Shown in pieces: positions 1-6,744 of a stretch of DNA of 64,000 nt. Both the position numbers and the translations under genes were made by a program. The notes beneath the pieces were generated by a model. The model was given only the letters and a program-made list of their open reading frames with translations. It was not told the origin of the DNA and made no database searches. The stretch is from Limosilactobacillus sp. WILCCON 0051. Its GTDB lineage: Bacteria > Bacillota > Bacilli > Lactobacillales > Lactobacillaceae. How positions within the stretch are numbered: position 1 is the first letter of the stretch; every line of letters begins with the position of its first letter. The DNA lies in assembly GCF_039955095.1 (NCBI RefSeq), contig NZ_CP154878.1, positions 496,001 to 560,000 of the forward strand, given 5' to 3'.

Positions 1-2
1 AC

Positions 3-947
3 AAGCTAAAAGAAATTTATGATCTCTGGTTCAGTCAGTACAAGCAAACAGTTAAGGAATCTACTTATGCAACGACTGATAGAATTGCTAACAAGCATAT
101 TTTACCATTGTTAGGCGATTACTATATAGATGCAATAACTGTATTACGCTGCCAAAAAGCAGTTAATCAGTGGTTCAGGGATGCACCTAAAACTTTTAAT
201 CGATACGTTGTTTATAGCAATAATATCTTCGATTATGCGGTTCGCTTGGAATTGATCGATACTAACCCAATGAAAAAGGTAATTAAACCACGCAAGGGCT
301 ATGAACCAAAAGATTTTGATAACTTTTACAGTAAAGATGAATTGATTAAGTTCTTAAACTGCTGCAAGGCCAATGGCGATGATCAAATATATATGTTTTT
401 CCGTCTGCTTGCTTTTTCAGGTATGCGAAAAGGCGAAACACTAGCTTTGCAATGGTCAGATATTAACTTTATGAATGGTACGATCAGAATCAATAAGACT
501 GTTTCAAAAGGGATGAACAACCGCTTGCTAATTCAATCGCCAAAAACGCGCGGTTCAGTTCGTACCATCTCAATTGATGCTGAAACAATGGCCTGCTTGA
601 AAGAGTGGCGGGCTAAGCAGCAAAAGCGCCTGTTTATGCTTGGCTATAACAGTATGAAACTTAATCAGCTAGTTTTTACCAACAATCACAATAAGGTGCT
701 GCAGCCAACCAAACCAACAACTTGGTTAGATGATATTCAAGAAAAGTATCATTTACGCCATATCACGGTTCATGGTTTCCGCCACACTCATTGCAGCTTA
801 TTGTTTGCTGCAGGCATCCCCGTATCTGACGTTAAAGAACGTTTAGGCCATAGCAATATTGAAACCACGCTTAATGTTTATACTCATGTAACGGCCAATC
901 AAAAGAAAATGACTGCTGATAAGTTCGCCAAGTTCATGGATGCATAA
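3..947 (+). CDS. int: Tyrosine recombinase/phage-type integrase (5'-truncated by window edge)
   Basis: The reading frame is open from the first complete codon, so the true start lies left of the window. The visible 314 residues hold part of the SAM-like core-binding domain and the whole catalytic domain. The tyrosine-recombinase residues are present: Arg142 in a GMRKGE motif, His257-x-x-Arg260 in HGFRH, His283 in LGHSN and the nucleophile Tyr293 (numbered within the visible fragment). The family cuts and rejoins DNA at att sites for temperate phages and integrative elements. Downstream genes are ordinary chromosomal genes on the other strand, so the mobile element should extend to the left and end just after this gene. 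Whether the element is a prophage or an ICE cannot be told from this fragment. Confidence 0.93.
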   Translation, partial: KLKEIYDLWFSQYKQTVKESTYATTDRIANKHILPLLGDYYIDAITVLRCQKAVNQWFRDAPKTFNRYVVYSNNIFDYAVRLELIDTNPMKKVIKPRKGYEPKDFDNFYSKDELIKFLNCCKANGDDQIYMFFRLLAFSGMRKGETLALQWSDINFMNGTIRINKTVSKGMNNRLLIQSPKTRGSVRTISIDAETMACLKEWRAKQQKRLFMLGYNSMKLNQLVFTNNHNKVLQPTKPTTWLDDIQEKYHLRHITVHGFRHTHCSLLFAAGIPVSDVKERLGHSNIETTLNVYTHVTANQKKMTADKFAKFMDA

Positions 948-953
948 AAACGG

Positions 954-1035
954 TTTGGGTTGATATTTGGGTTGACGTTATTTTTAACCACGCTGAAAAG
1001 GTTGATATATCAATGTTTCAAGGCGGTTGAGATAT
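954..1035 (+). repeat. Short direct repeats after the integrase (GGTTGA family), possible arm sites
   Basis: The ten bases TTTGGGTTGA occur at 954-963 and again at 966-975. Related copies follow near 1000 (AGGTTGATAT) and near 1023 (CGGTTGAGATAT). The spacing and position directly after int resemble arm-type integrase binding sites. This is inference from pattern only. Confidence 0.4.
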
Positions 1036-1150
1036 GCTCCCTGTATACCCAATCCTAACAACATTGTGCATCTGTCAGCGTTCTTAATCGTTGATATGAT
1101 GCACTTTTTTTATTTTAATTCACAAGCAGATACACTCAAAAACAAGGAAA

Positions 1151-1284
1151 TTCTGGTAACATTTCTGGTAACGAAAAATTTCACAATAGGGCAGGTAATA
1201 GCGGATAAGTTGTTGATATAACGGTGTTTTGGCAGTTCCATAATTGGGGCTGCCTTTATTAGTTTCCGATGATTTTCTGGTAAC
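1151..1284 (+). repeat. Three copies of TTCTGGTAAC
   Basis: Exact copies lie at 1151-1160, 1163-1172 and 1275-1284; the first and third are followed by ATTT. They sit inside the putative attachment region and may be binding or core sites for the recombination machinery. Confidence 0.45.
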
Positions 1285-1416
1285 ATTTCGCTTTTTAGCC
1301 CTCGCCAACTGATCAGCAGTAGGCAAAACGATTTTTCGGTGGCGCTCAAACGCAAAATTTTTGGAATTTACCGTTTGAAAAGGTCGATGCGCGTTCAAGA
1401 ACATAAAAAAATCTAA

Positions 1417-1445
1417 CCCCCGTCAAAATAAGGCGGGGGCTTTTG
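1417..1445. terminator. GC-rich hairpin terminator, probably bidirectional
   Basis: CCCCCG and CGGGGG arms enclose an 11-base loop. A T-run follows on the plus strand, and an A-run precedes it, which would be a T-run for the minus strand. It lies just beyond the stop of the minus-strand YolD-domain gene and probably ends that operon. Confidence 0.6.
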
Positions 1446-1497
1446 GGGATGATGCAGGGCGTGGAAAACTCTGCAAAGGATTTAATTGAAAAAGATA

Positions 1498-2313
1498 TTA
1501 TAGCGACTCAGACTGCTGATCACGATCAATGTCATTATTGACCAGCAGCTCGCCATGGCGAATCAATTTTAATGGCAGGGCCAACTGGTGCTGATGCGCT
1601 GGCTTGATAAAAACGGTCTGCTCGGTGGTGCCTAAGATCATGCCGCTGATGCCATGGCAGCGGCCGCCAAACTGCAGTTGCAGATGTACTGGCTGGCCTT
1701 GATCGATGCCGAGTTTCAATAATGATCGAATCGCAAATTGGCTCTGCTGATTTTGGGGAGCTTCAATTGGCAAGGCGGCAAATTCATTTTCAACCTCATT
1801 AAGCTCAGCAATGCGAAAGCCATGCCACTTACCCATGCCATAGTCAATGTATTCATTTTTAAAAAAGGCACTGGCAATCTTGGTTGCTTCTTTGTCATGA
1901 TACTTAGGCAGGCGAACTGGAGCTGACATGGTGGGCGAAACTGCGGAATTCTTAATAATCGGATTCTGTTTAAACGTCGGTGCTTGATAAGGGTGGGAGA
2001 CAATGCGGCGCTGACTTCCTGGCCAGCGTTGATCGTCAAAGCCACGAAAATCAATGGTGATCTGCAGGCCTTCTCGTTCACGCAACAGACGCAGCAGTTT
2101 TTCCAACTGATCCAGCTGCTGATTGGACATTGAATACAGAGGATAGGAATGTGTTCTAAAATGTGGCCGGTAAATCTCAAAAAAGAAGTTAAACTGATCG
2201 TCATAATGATCATTGACTATCAGAATATGATAGATGGTTTTAGGCAATCGTTTAAATAATGGCCAGACCTGTTCAGCAATCTGATGAGCAGCACTGGCAA
2301 GTGAATCATCCAT
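1498..2313 (-). CDS. YolD-like domain protein with a 150-residue N-terminal extension
   Basis: This 271-residue protein is the second gene after the Y-family polymerase, same strand, 69 bases apart. Residues ~155-256 match the YolD-like family: an opening DYGMGKW motif (157-163, compare RGMIKW in the family), a helical middle, then a beta-rich end (about 208-250). YolD-like proteins of Firmicutes are usually about 110 residues and are often encoded beside UmuC/UvrX-type polymerases. The first ~150 residues (including FNFFFEIYRPHFRTHSY) match nothing I recognise. A GAGG ribosome site precedes the ATG. The link to polymerase function is inferred from neighbourhood and family; the N-terminal role is unknown. 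Confidence 0.75.
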   Translation of the reverse strand: MDDSLASAAHQIAEQVWPLFKRLPKTIYHILIVNDHYDDQFNFFFEIYRPHFRTHSYPLYSMSNQQLDQLEKLLRLLREREGLQITIDFRGFDDQRWPGSQRRIVSHPYQAPTFKQNPIIKNSAVSPTMSAPVRLPKYHDKEATKIASAFFKNEYIDYGMGKWHGFRIAELNEVENEFAALPIEAPQNQQSQFAIRSLLKLGIDQGQPVHLQLQFGGRCHGISGMILGTTEQTVFIKPAHQHQLALPLKLIRHGELLVNNDIDRDQQSESL

Positions 2314-2339
2314 GGTTTACCTCATTAAATTTTTAATCA

Positions 2340-2358
2340 CCCCGCAGATGGCAGCGGG
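2340..2358 (-). other. Hairpin between polymerase and YolD-domain genes
   Basis: CCCCGC and GCGGGG arms flank a short loop in the 69-base gap of the operon. There is no good T-run after it in the minus direction, so it may be a processing or partial attenuation element rather than a full terminator. Confidence 0.35.
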
Positions 2359-2382
2359 GTCATGTTGAATATCAACAATCGA

Positions 2383-3513
2383 TCAAAACAGCGAGATCTG
2401 CTGGGTGTTGGCATCGCTGAGCCGACTCAATGCAACGGAAATATTGCGGACGGCAGCACCCGACCAAGCTTGATGAAAAATACCAAGCAGATGATCGATC
2501 AACAGTTTTCGTTCAGCAGTTGGCTCAATGGTCATCTCATGACTATAGCTGGTGCGGCCATTGCTATCAGTAACGCCATTGGCATAGCCAAGTCCCAGGC
2601 GAATACGGCCGGCTTTTTGATGATGCCTGCTGAGCCGATCGATTACATCATTGGCAACCTTGATGATGCCCTGCTCAATGTCTTTTTGATGACTGAGATC
2701 TTTAGGCATGACCTGTGAACTGCTCCAGCTGGGATTTTTAGGGGTCAGCCGCACAGAAAGATCAGTGCGGTCAATACCCCAAGCCAATGCGTAAAGATGA
2801 GTACCGGCAACGCCAAATTCGTGCTTGAGCCAATGAGGATCGGTATGGGCCAGATCACCAACGGAATTAATGCCTAAAAGATTTAGTTTCGTGGCTGTTT
2901 TTTTCCCAATGCTCCAAATATTGGTCAAATCATGCCGTGGCCAGATGCGAGCGGCAAAATCATGATATGAAAGCCGTCCCTGAAAATTAGGCGCGTGCTT
3001 GGCGAACAGATCTAAGGCCAGTTTTGCCTGTAATGGATTTTCGCCAATCCCAACTGTAGTCCGCAAGCCAAGTTCTTTAAAAACGGTTCGCTGAATTGCC
3101 GCTGCCGCTTTTTCAGGAGTTGCGCCAAAAAATGGCCAGGTGTTGCTTAAATCAAGGATGCTTTCATCGATTGAGTATGGCCACCAATGATCGGCATCAG
3201 CATAGCGACGAAAAATCTGATTGATCTGCCGGTTTTTTTGCCGATAAAGCGCCAGTCGTGGTGGAACGGTTAAAAGCCTGGCATCGTTGGGAACCTTGTA
3301 GCCGCGGTCAACGTTGCGAATGCCAAAGTGCTTTTTGGCCAGTGGCGAGGTGGCGACGACCAGGCCGCTGCCATTATTTTCGTGTTCAGCCATGACCAAT
3401 AGAACGGAATCCAATGGGTCGATTCCGCGCTGAACACTTTCAATGCTGGCAAAAAAAGACTTATTGTCAATCATCAAATAAACGCCATGTGGCTCATTAT
3501 GGTAGTCAAGCAT
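2383..3513 (-). CDS. Y-family translesion DNA polymerase (UmuC/UvrX-like)
   Basis: A 376-residue error-prone DNA polymerase of the UmuC/DinB superfamily that copies past damaged bases. Seen: the first catalytic Asp in LMIDNKSFFAS (Asp16), the palm SIDES motif (Asp116, Glu117), a helix-hairpin-helix region (IGKKTATKLNLLGI), the little-finger domain, and a C-terminal QISLF that fits the sliding-clamp binding motif. An upstream in-frame ATG at 3549 lies within the -10 box of the promoter, so it cannot be the start; the ATG at 3513 has AAAGGA 12 bases upstream. The promoter holds a LexA box, which predicts SOS induction. The following gene encodes a YolD-domain protein, a typical partner for this polymerase class. 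Confidence 0.9.
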   Translation of the reverse strand: MLDYHNEPHGVYLMIDNKSFFASIESVQRGIDPLDSVLLVMAEHENNGSGLVVATSPLAKKHFGIRNVDRGYKVPNDARLLTVPPRLALYRQKNRQINQIFRRYADADHWWPYSIDESILDLSNTWPFFGATPEKAAAAIQRTVFKELGLRTTVGIGENPLQAKLALDLFAKHAPNFQGRLSYHDFAARIWPRHDLTNIWSIGKKTATKLNLLGINSVGDLAHTDPHWLKHEFGVAGTHLYALAWGIDRTDLSVRLTPKNPSWSSSQVMPKDLSHQKDIEQGIIKVANDVIDRLSRHHQKAGRIRLGLGYANGVTDSNGRTSYSHEMTIEPTAERKLLIDHLLGIFHQAWSGAAVRNISVALSRLSDANTQQISLF

Positions 3514-3548
3514 CTCAAAATAGCATCCTTTCAGGTAACTTTTAATCA

Positions 3549-3577
3549 ATTATACGAACGTGTGTTTTAAAATGCAA
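3549..3577 (-). promoter_or_regulatory. Promoter of the polymerase operon with embedded LexA (DinR) box
   Basis: On the minus strand there is a -35 TTGCAT (3572-3577), a 17-base spacer and a perfect -10 TATAAT (3549-3554). The spacer contains CGAACGTGTGTTTT on the plus strand (3555-3568). It matches the Gram-positive LexA consensus CGAACRNRYGTTYG at every position except the last. A LexA dimer there would block RNA polymerase. Confidence 0.75.
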
Positions 3578-3749
3578 ATTAAACCATCAAGCAGCTGGTC
3601 TGATCCAAAATACGAAAGCAGCAAGTTGGCTGATGATTCGTCAAAGCAGCAGCGGATATCATAAATACCGGTTCGAAAAAATATTACATTATTGTTGCAA
3701 ATGAGTTACAATAGTAATGAAAAATTGAATCTGGAAAGGGGCGGTTGAC

Positions 3750-4361
3750 ATGATTAAGCAGTTGAAGCATTGGCTAACGGGATTGTTGATGGCAGCAATG
3801 GTGCTGGGCTTAACGGGCTGTGCATCAGTCGGCGCTCCGACCGGCAATAATCAGTCAGCCGATTCCAACAGCTCAGCGACAGCAGTTTCGCATCAGCGCG
3901 CCTCAAAGAAGCACGTGGCTGCTAAAAACAGTAAAGCCAGCGAATCCAGCAGCCAAACGTCGCAAAGTATCAGTTCATCAGCTGCAGTCGCAACTTCCAG
4001 CAGTCTTGATAGTGCGGCTGCTCAATCATCAGCCGCAGCTGTTCAGAAAGCCGAGCCAGCGACTTCAGCAGCTCAAACGGCAGTCAGTCAAACAGCTGCT
4101 GCAAATGAGTCATCGCAGGCGGCCGCAACGGTTAACGATCAGGTAGTTGATGGACTTAACCAAGCCGCTGGTCTGCAGCCAGAAAATGGCGACCAATACA
4201 TGACCTCACAGACCAGTGATGGCAGCTGGCAGGTTGACGTGCGGACCAGCAGCGGTGCAGGGCAGGATCCGAATGTCTCGCATTTAAAAGGAATCTACAA
4301 ATACAATCCAGCAACCGGTCAATACCAACAGATGGATCCAATGACTGGTGAGTTTAACTAA
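3750..4361 (+). CDS. Ser/Ala-rich lipoprotein of unknown function
   Basis: The first 24 residues form a lipoprotein signal peptide: basic start, hydrophobic stretch and lipobox LTGC with Cys24 as the lipidated residue. Residues ~30-130 are a low-complexity Ser/Ala/Gln linker, probably spanning the cell wall. The last ~70 residues (from about VVDGLNQAAG) look like a small folded domain ending in repeats of GQYQQMDPMTGEF type. GGAAAGGGGCGG precedes the ATG. I do not recognise the C-terminal domain and give no function. It is monocistronic, followed by two terminators. Confidence 0.8.
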   Translation: MIKQLKHWLTGLLMAAMVLGLTGCASVGAPTGNNQSADSNSSATAVSHQRASKKHVAAKNSKASESSSQTSQSISSSAAVATSSSLDSAAAQSSAAAVQKAEPATSAAQTAVSQTAAANESSQAAATVNDQVVDGLNQAAGLQPENGDQYMTSQTSDGSWQVDVRTSSGAGQDPNVSHLKGIYKYNPATGQYQQMDPMTGEFN

Positions 4362-4368
4362 ATATCCA

Positions 4369-4413
4369 CATTGCCAATGGTCATGAACGCTGGACGGTTG
4401 GCAATGGTTTTTT
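4369..4413 (+). terminator. Terminator after the lipoprotein gene
   Basis: CATTGCCAA pairs perfectly with TTGGCAATG and is followed by a run of six T. Confidence 0.8.
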
Positions 4414-4423
4414 GCTCAGTGAA

Positions 4424-4450
4424 AGCATCCGTTAAAACGGGTGCTTTTTC
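4424..4450 (+). terminator. Second hairpin terminator in tandem
   Basis: AGCATCCGTT pairs with AACGGGTGCT (one G-T pair) and is followed by TTTTC. It lies between the lipoprotein and the marR promoter. Confidence 0.6.
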
Positions 4451-4466
4451 TATTCTCAAAAAAAGC

Positions 4467-4494
4467 TTGACGATTATGGGAAAGAGAGTAAACT
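4467..4494 (+). promoter_or_regulatory. Promoter of the marR-ABC exporter operon
   Basis: TTGACG, a 16-base spacer, then TAAACT. The large palindrome begins three bases downstream, so a bound repressor would cover the transcription start. Confidence 0.55.
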
Positions 4495-4496
4495 AA

Positions 4497-4537
4497 AAAA
4501 TCGTTAGGTACATAACTATTATGCACCTAACGATTTT
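4497..4537. promoter_or_regulatory. Large palindromic operator, probable MarR autoregulatory site
   Basis: Two perfect 13-base arms, AAAATCGTTAGGT and ACCTAACGATTTT, enclose 15 bases that are themselves nearly symmetric (CATAA..TTATG). The element sits between the promoter and the ribosome site of the MarR gene. MarR dimers bind inverted repeats of this kind, and the position predicts repression of the whole operon. Confidence 0.7.
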
Positions 4538-4553
4538 AATTGGAGGAAATAAA

Positions 4554-5009
4554 ATGTCGATTAGCGATGAAATGCTGTTCGGCCATCTGTTTTTATTGGG
4601 TATGGACATTCGAATGGTATCCAAGCCTAAACAGCGTGGCTTTCATGGTCAGGGGCGCGTCTTGTTCCTATTGTCGAAACATGAGAATATCTCGCAGCGT
4701 GAATTGGCCAGCCTGGCACAGATCAAGCCGGGTTCGATGACTGAGATTCTGACCAGAATGGAAAGAGACGGTTTGATCACAAGACAGCGTGACGTCAGCG
4801 ACAAGCGCGTCATTCATGTCCGTCTGACCAAAGCGGGGACTGAACTGGCAAAAGAAAATCACCAGCGTCATCAATGGTTCTGCAAAACCTTATTCGGAAC
4901 GCTGAGTGATGAGGAAAAAGCGGAACTTAATCGGTTAATTTTAAAAATTGATCAAAACATCAAAAATGAATGTTTAAAAAATAAAGAAGGTGAGAATAGT
5001 CATGCTTAA
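4554..5009 (+). CDS. MarR family transcriptional regulator of an ABC exporter operon
   Basis: A 151-residue winged-helix repressor. The helix-turn-helix is seen in NISQRELASLAQIKPGSMTEILTRMERDGLITR, followed by the wing DVSDKRVIHVRLT; flanking helices should form the dimer interface. The ATG at 4554 is chosen because GGAGG lies at 4542-4546; an earlier ATG at 4521 is inside the operator palindrome. Its stop overlaps the first exporter gene by 8 bases, giving translational coupling. MarR proteins usually release DNA on binding phenolic or drug-like ligands; the ligand here is unknown. Confidence 0.9.
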   Translation: MSISDEMLFGHLFLLGMDIRMVSKPKQRGFHGQGRVLFLLSKHENISQRELASLAQIKPGSMTEILTRMERDGLITRQRDVSDKRVIHVRLTKAGTELAKENHQRHQWFCKTLFGTLSDEEKAELNRLILKIDQNIKNECLKNKEGENSHA

Positions 5010-6744
5010 GATTGCCAAACGTAATCTACAATGGTGGGCCGTTGTCTTGGCGGTTTTATTTATGGTTGGTCAGGTCGTTTGTGACTTGACGATTCCAACG
5101 CTGACCTCGGAAATTATCAATCGTGGGGTAGTCAAGCAGGATCTGTCGTTTATTACTCATGAAGGATGGATCATGATGGGGGTCGCGCTGATTGGACTGT
5201 TAATGGCAATTGGCAATATCTATTTTGCAGCCACGCAGGCGATGAAGGTCGGCAAAAATCTGCGGGCTCAGATCTATCAGCGTGTTTTTCGGTTTTCGGA
5301 GCGTGAGATGTCAGAGTTGGGAACCTCATCTCTGATTACGCGCTCGACCAATGATGTGGTTCAGATTCAAAACGTGATCGTCCAGATGCTGCGGATGATG
5401 ATTCAGTCGCCAATCATGCTGGTGGCGGCCTGCTTTTTGGCCTACCAGCGTGAACCAAGACTGACCAAGATTTTTCTGATCAGTCTGCCGATCTTGGCAG
5501 TAGTCATTATTATTATCATGTCGATGGCCACGCCTTTGTTTAAGAGTATTCAGAAAAAGACCGACCGCATCAATCTGATTTTTAGAGAAGGCTTGACTGG
5601 CGTGCGGGTGATTCGGGCCTTTAATCAAGACGACTATGAGCAGGAACGCTTTAAAAAGGCTAATCGCGACTATACGGATACTGGAATCAAGGCCTTTACG
5701 CTGGTCTCGTTGATGTTTCCGGTAATGACCCTGATTTTGAGTCTAACCAACGTCAGCATCATTTGGATGGGCAGCCATCTGATTGCGAACATGACAATGG
5801 AAGTTGGTGATCTGATCGCGTTTTTAAGTTATGCCGTAATGATTTTAATCAGCTTCATGATGCTCTCGATGATCTTTGTCTTTGTTCCGCGGGCGCAGGC
5901 GTCGGCAGTTCGAGTCAATGAGGTCTTGGAAAAGCCGATCAGCATTCATGATGCGCCAAAGGATCAGCAGCTAAAGCTTGATTTAAGCAAACCAGCCTCA
6001 TTAAGCTTTGATCATGTTGATTTTCGCTATCATGGCGCTGAACGACTGGCGCTAGCCGATCTGAATTTTAAGGTTAGAGCTGGTCAGACGCTGGCAATCA
6101 TTGGCGGAACGGGATCAGGCAAGTCAACTTTGGTGAATCTGATTCCGCGGCTTTTAGAGATTGAAAAAGGCGAGATTCGGGTCAACGATCAGCCAATCAA
6201 TCGCTTGAGCCAGCATGATCTGCACAGCTTGATCTCGATAACGCAGCAAAAAGCCGTGCTGTTTACGGGGACGGTTCGCAGCAATCTGCAGTTTGGCAAT
6301 GATCAGGCTGATGATGAACAGATGTGGCATGCCTTGGAAGTAGCTCGAGCAGCCGATTTCGTCAAGGAAGCTGGCGGTCTGGATGCAGTCGTTGAGCAAA
6401 ACGGGAGCAACTTCTCGGGTGGTCAGCGGCAGCGGTTGGCAATTGCGCGGACGATCATTAAAAAAGCATCCGTTTATGTTTTTGACGATTCATTTTCAGC
6501 GCTAGACTTTAAAACCGATGCCCGGCTGCGAATGGCCTTAAAAGCCGACCCGCAGATCAAGCAGGCCGTGACGGTGATCGTGGCGCAGCGGATTTCAACG
6601 GTTGCCGATGCCGATTTGATTTTGGTACTGGATGAAGGACGCGTGGTTGGACAAGGAACGCATGCTCAGTTGAAGGCTGACAATCCAACTTATCAACAGA
6701 TTCTGCATTCACAGATTCAGGAAGGAGATGAAGCGCATGCGTAG
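5002..6744 (+). CDS. Heterodimeric ABC exporter, half-transporter with degenerate catalytic site
   Basis: A 580-residue membrane-ATPase fusion: six transmembrane helices (about 1-300), then a nucleotide-binding domain with Walker A GGTGSGKST (~366), a canonical signature SGGQRQR (~470) and Walker B VYVFDDS (~490). The catalytic Glu after Walker B is Asp, and the H-loop His is Gln (IVAQRIST), as in the inactive site of TM287/BmrC/LmrC-type subunits. It starts at ATG 5002 after AAGGTGAG, overlapping the end of marR, and overlaps the next gene by 8 bases. It should pair with that gene's product to expel drugs or lipids; the substrate is unknown. Confidence 0.9.
   Translation: MLKIAKRNLQWWAVVLAVLFMVGQVVCDLTIPTLTSEIINRGVVKQDLSFITHEGWIMMGVALIGLLMAIGNIYFAATQAMKVGKNLRAQIYQRVFRFSEREMSELGTSSLITRSTNDVVQIQNVIVQMLRMMIQSPIMLVAACFLAYQREPRLTKIFLISLPILAVVIIIIMSMATPLFKSIQKKTDRINLIFREGLTGVRVIRAFNQDDYEQERFKKANRDYTDTGIKAFTLVSLMFPVMTLILSLTNVSIIWMGSHLIANMTMEVGDLIAFLSYAVMILISFMMLSMIFVFVPRAQASAVRVNEVLEKPISIHDAPKDQQLKLDLSKPASLSFDHVDFRYHGAERLALADLNFKVRAGQTLAIIGGTGSGKSTLVNLIPRLLEIEKGEIRVNDQPINRLSQHDLHSLISITQQKAVLFTGTVRSNLQFGNDQADDEQMWHALEVARAADFVKEAGGLDAVVEQNGSNFSGGQRQRLAIARTIIKKASVYVFDDSFSALDFKTDARLRMALKADPQIKQAVTVIVAQRISTVADADLILVLDEGRVVGQGTHAQLKADNPTYQQILHSQIQEGDEAHA

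Larger units (their letters stand above)
948..1497. other. Gene-free element/chromosome junction with candidate attachment region
   Basis: About 550 bases separate the integrase stop from the next gene. I see no convincing gene here; short open frames overlap each other in several frames and lack good ribosome sites. Integrases usually act on an att site beside their own gene, and this spacer carries short direct repeats of the kind used as arm sites, listed separately. It ends in a GC-rich hairpin belonging to the chromosomal operon on the minus strand. The exact att core cannot be set without the other end of the element. Confidence 0.5.

Noticed and set aside
1027..1404. Short overlapping open frames after the integrase (64, 81 and 94 residues)
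   Set aside because: They overlap on both strands, lack good ribosome sites, resemble no family and lie in the repeat-rich attachment region.
3514..3549. Earlier ATG for the Y-family polymerase
   Set aside because: It overlaps the -10 box of the operon's promoter, so it would not be in the mRNA.
3900..4110. Apparent repeat array
   Set aside because: It is the Ser/Ala-coding low-complexity linker of the lipoprotein, not a CRISPR or intergenic repeat.
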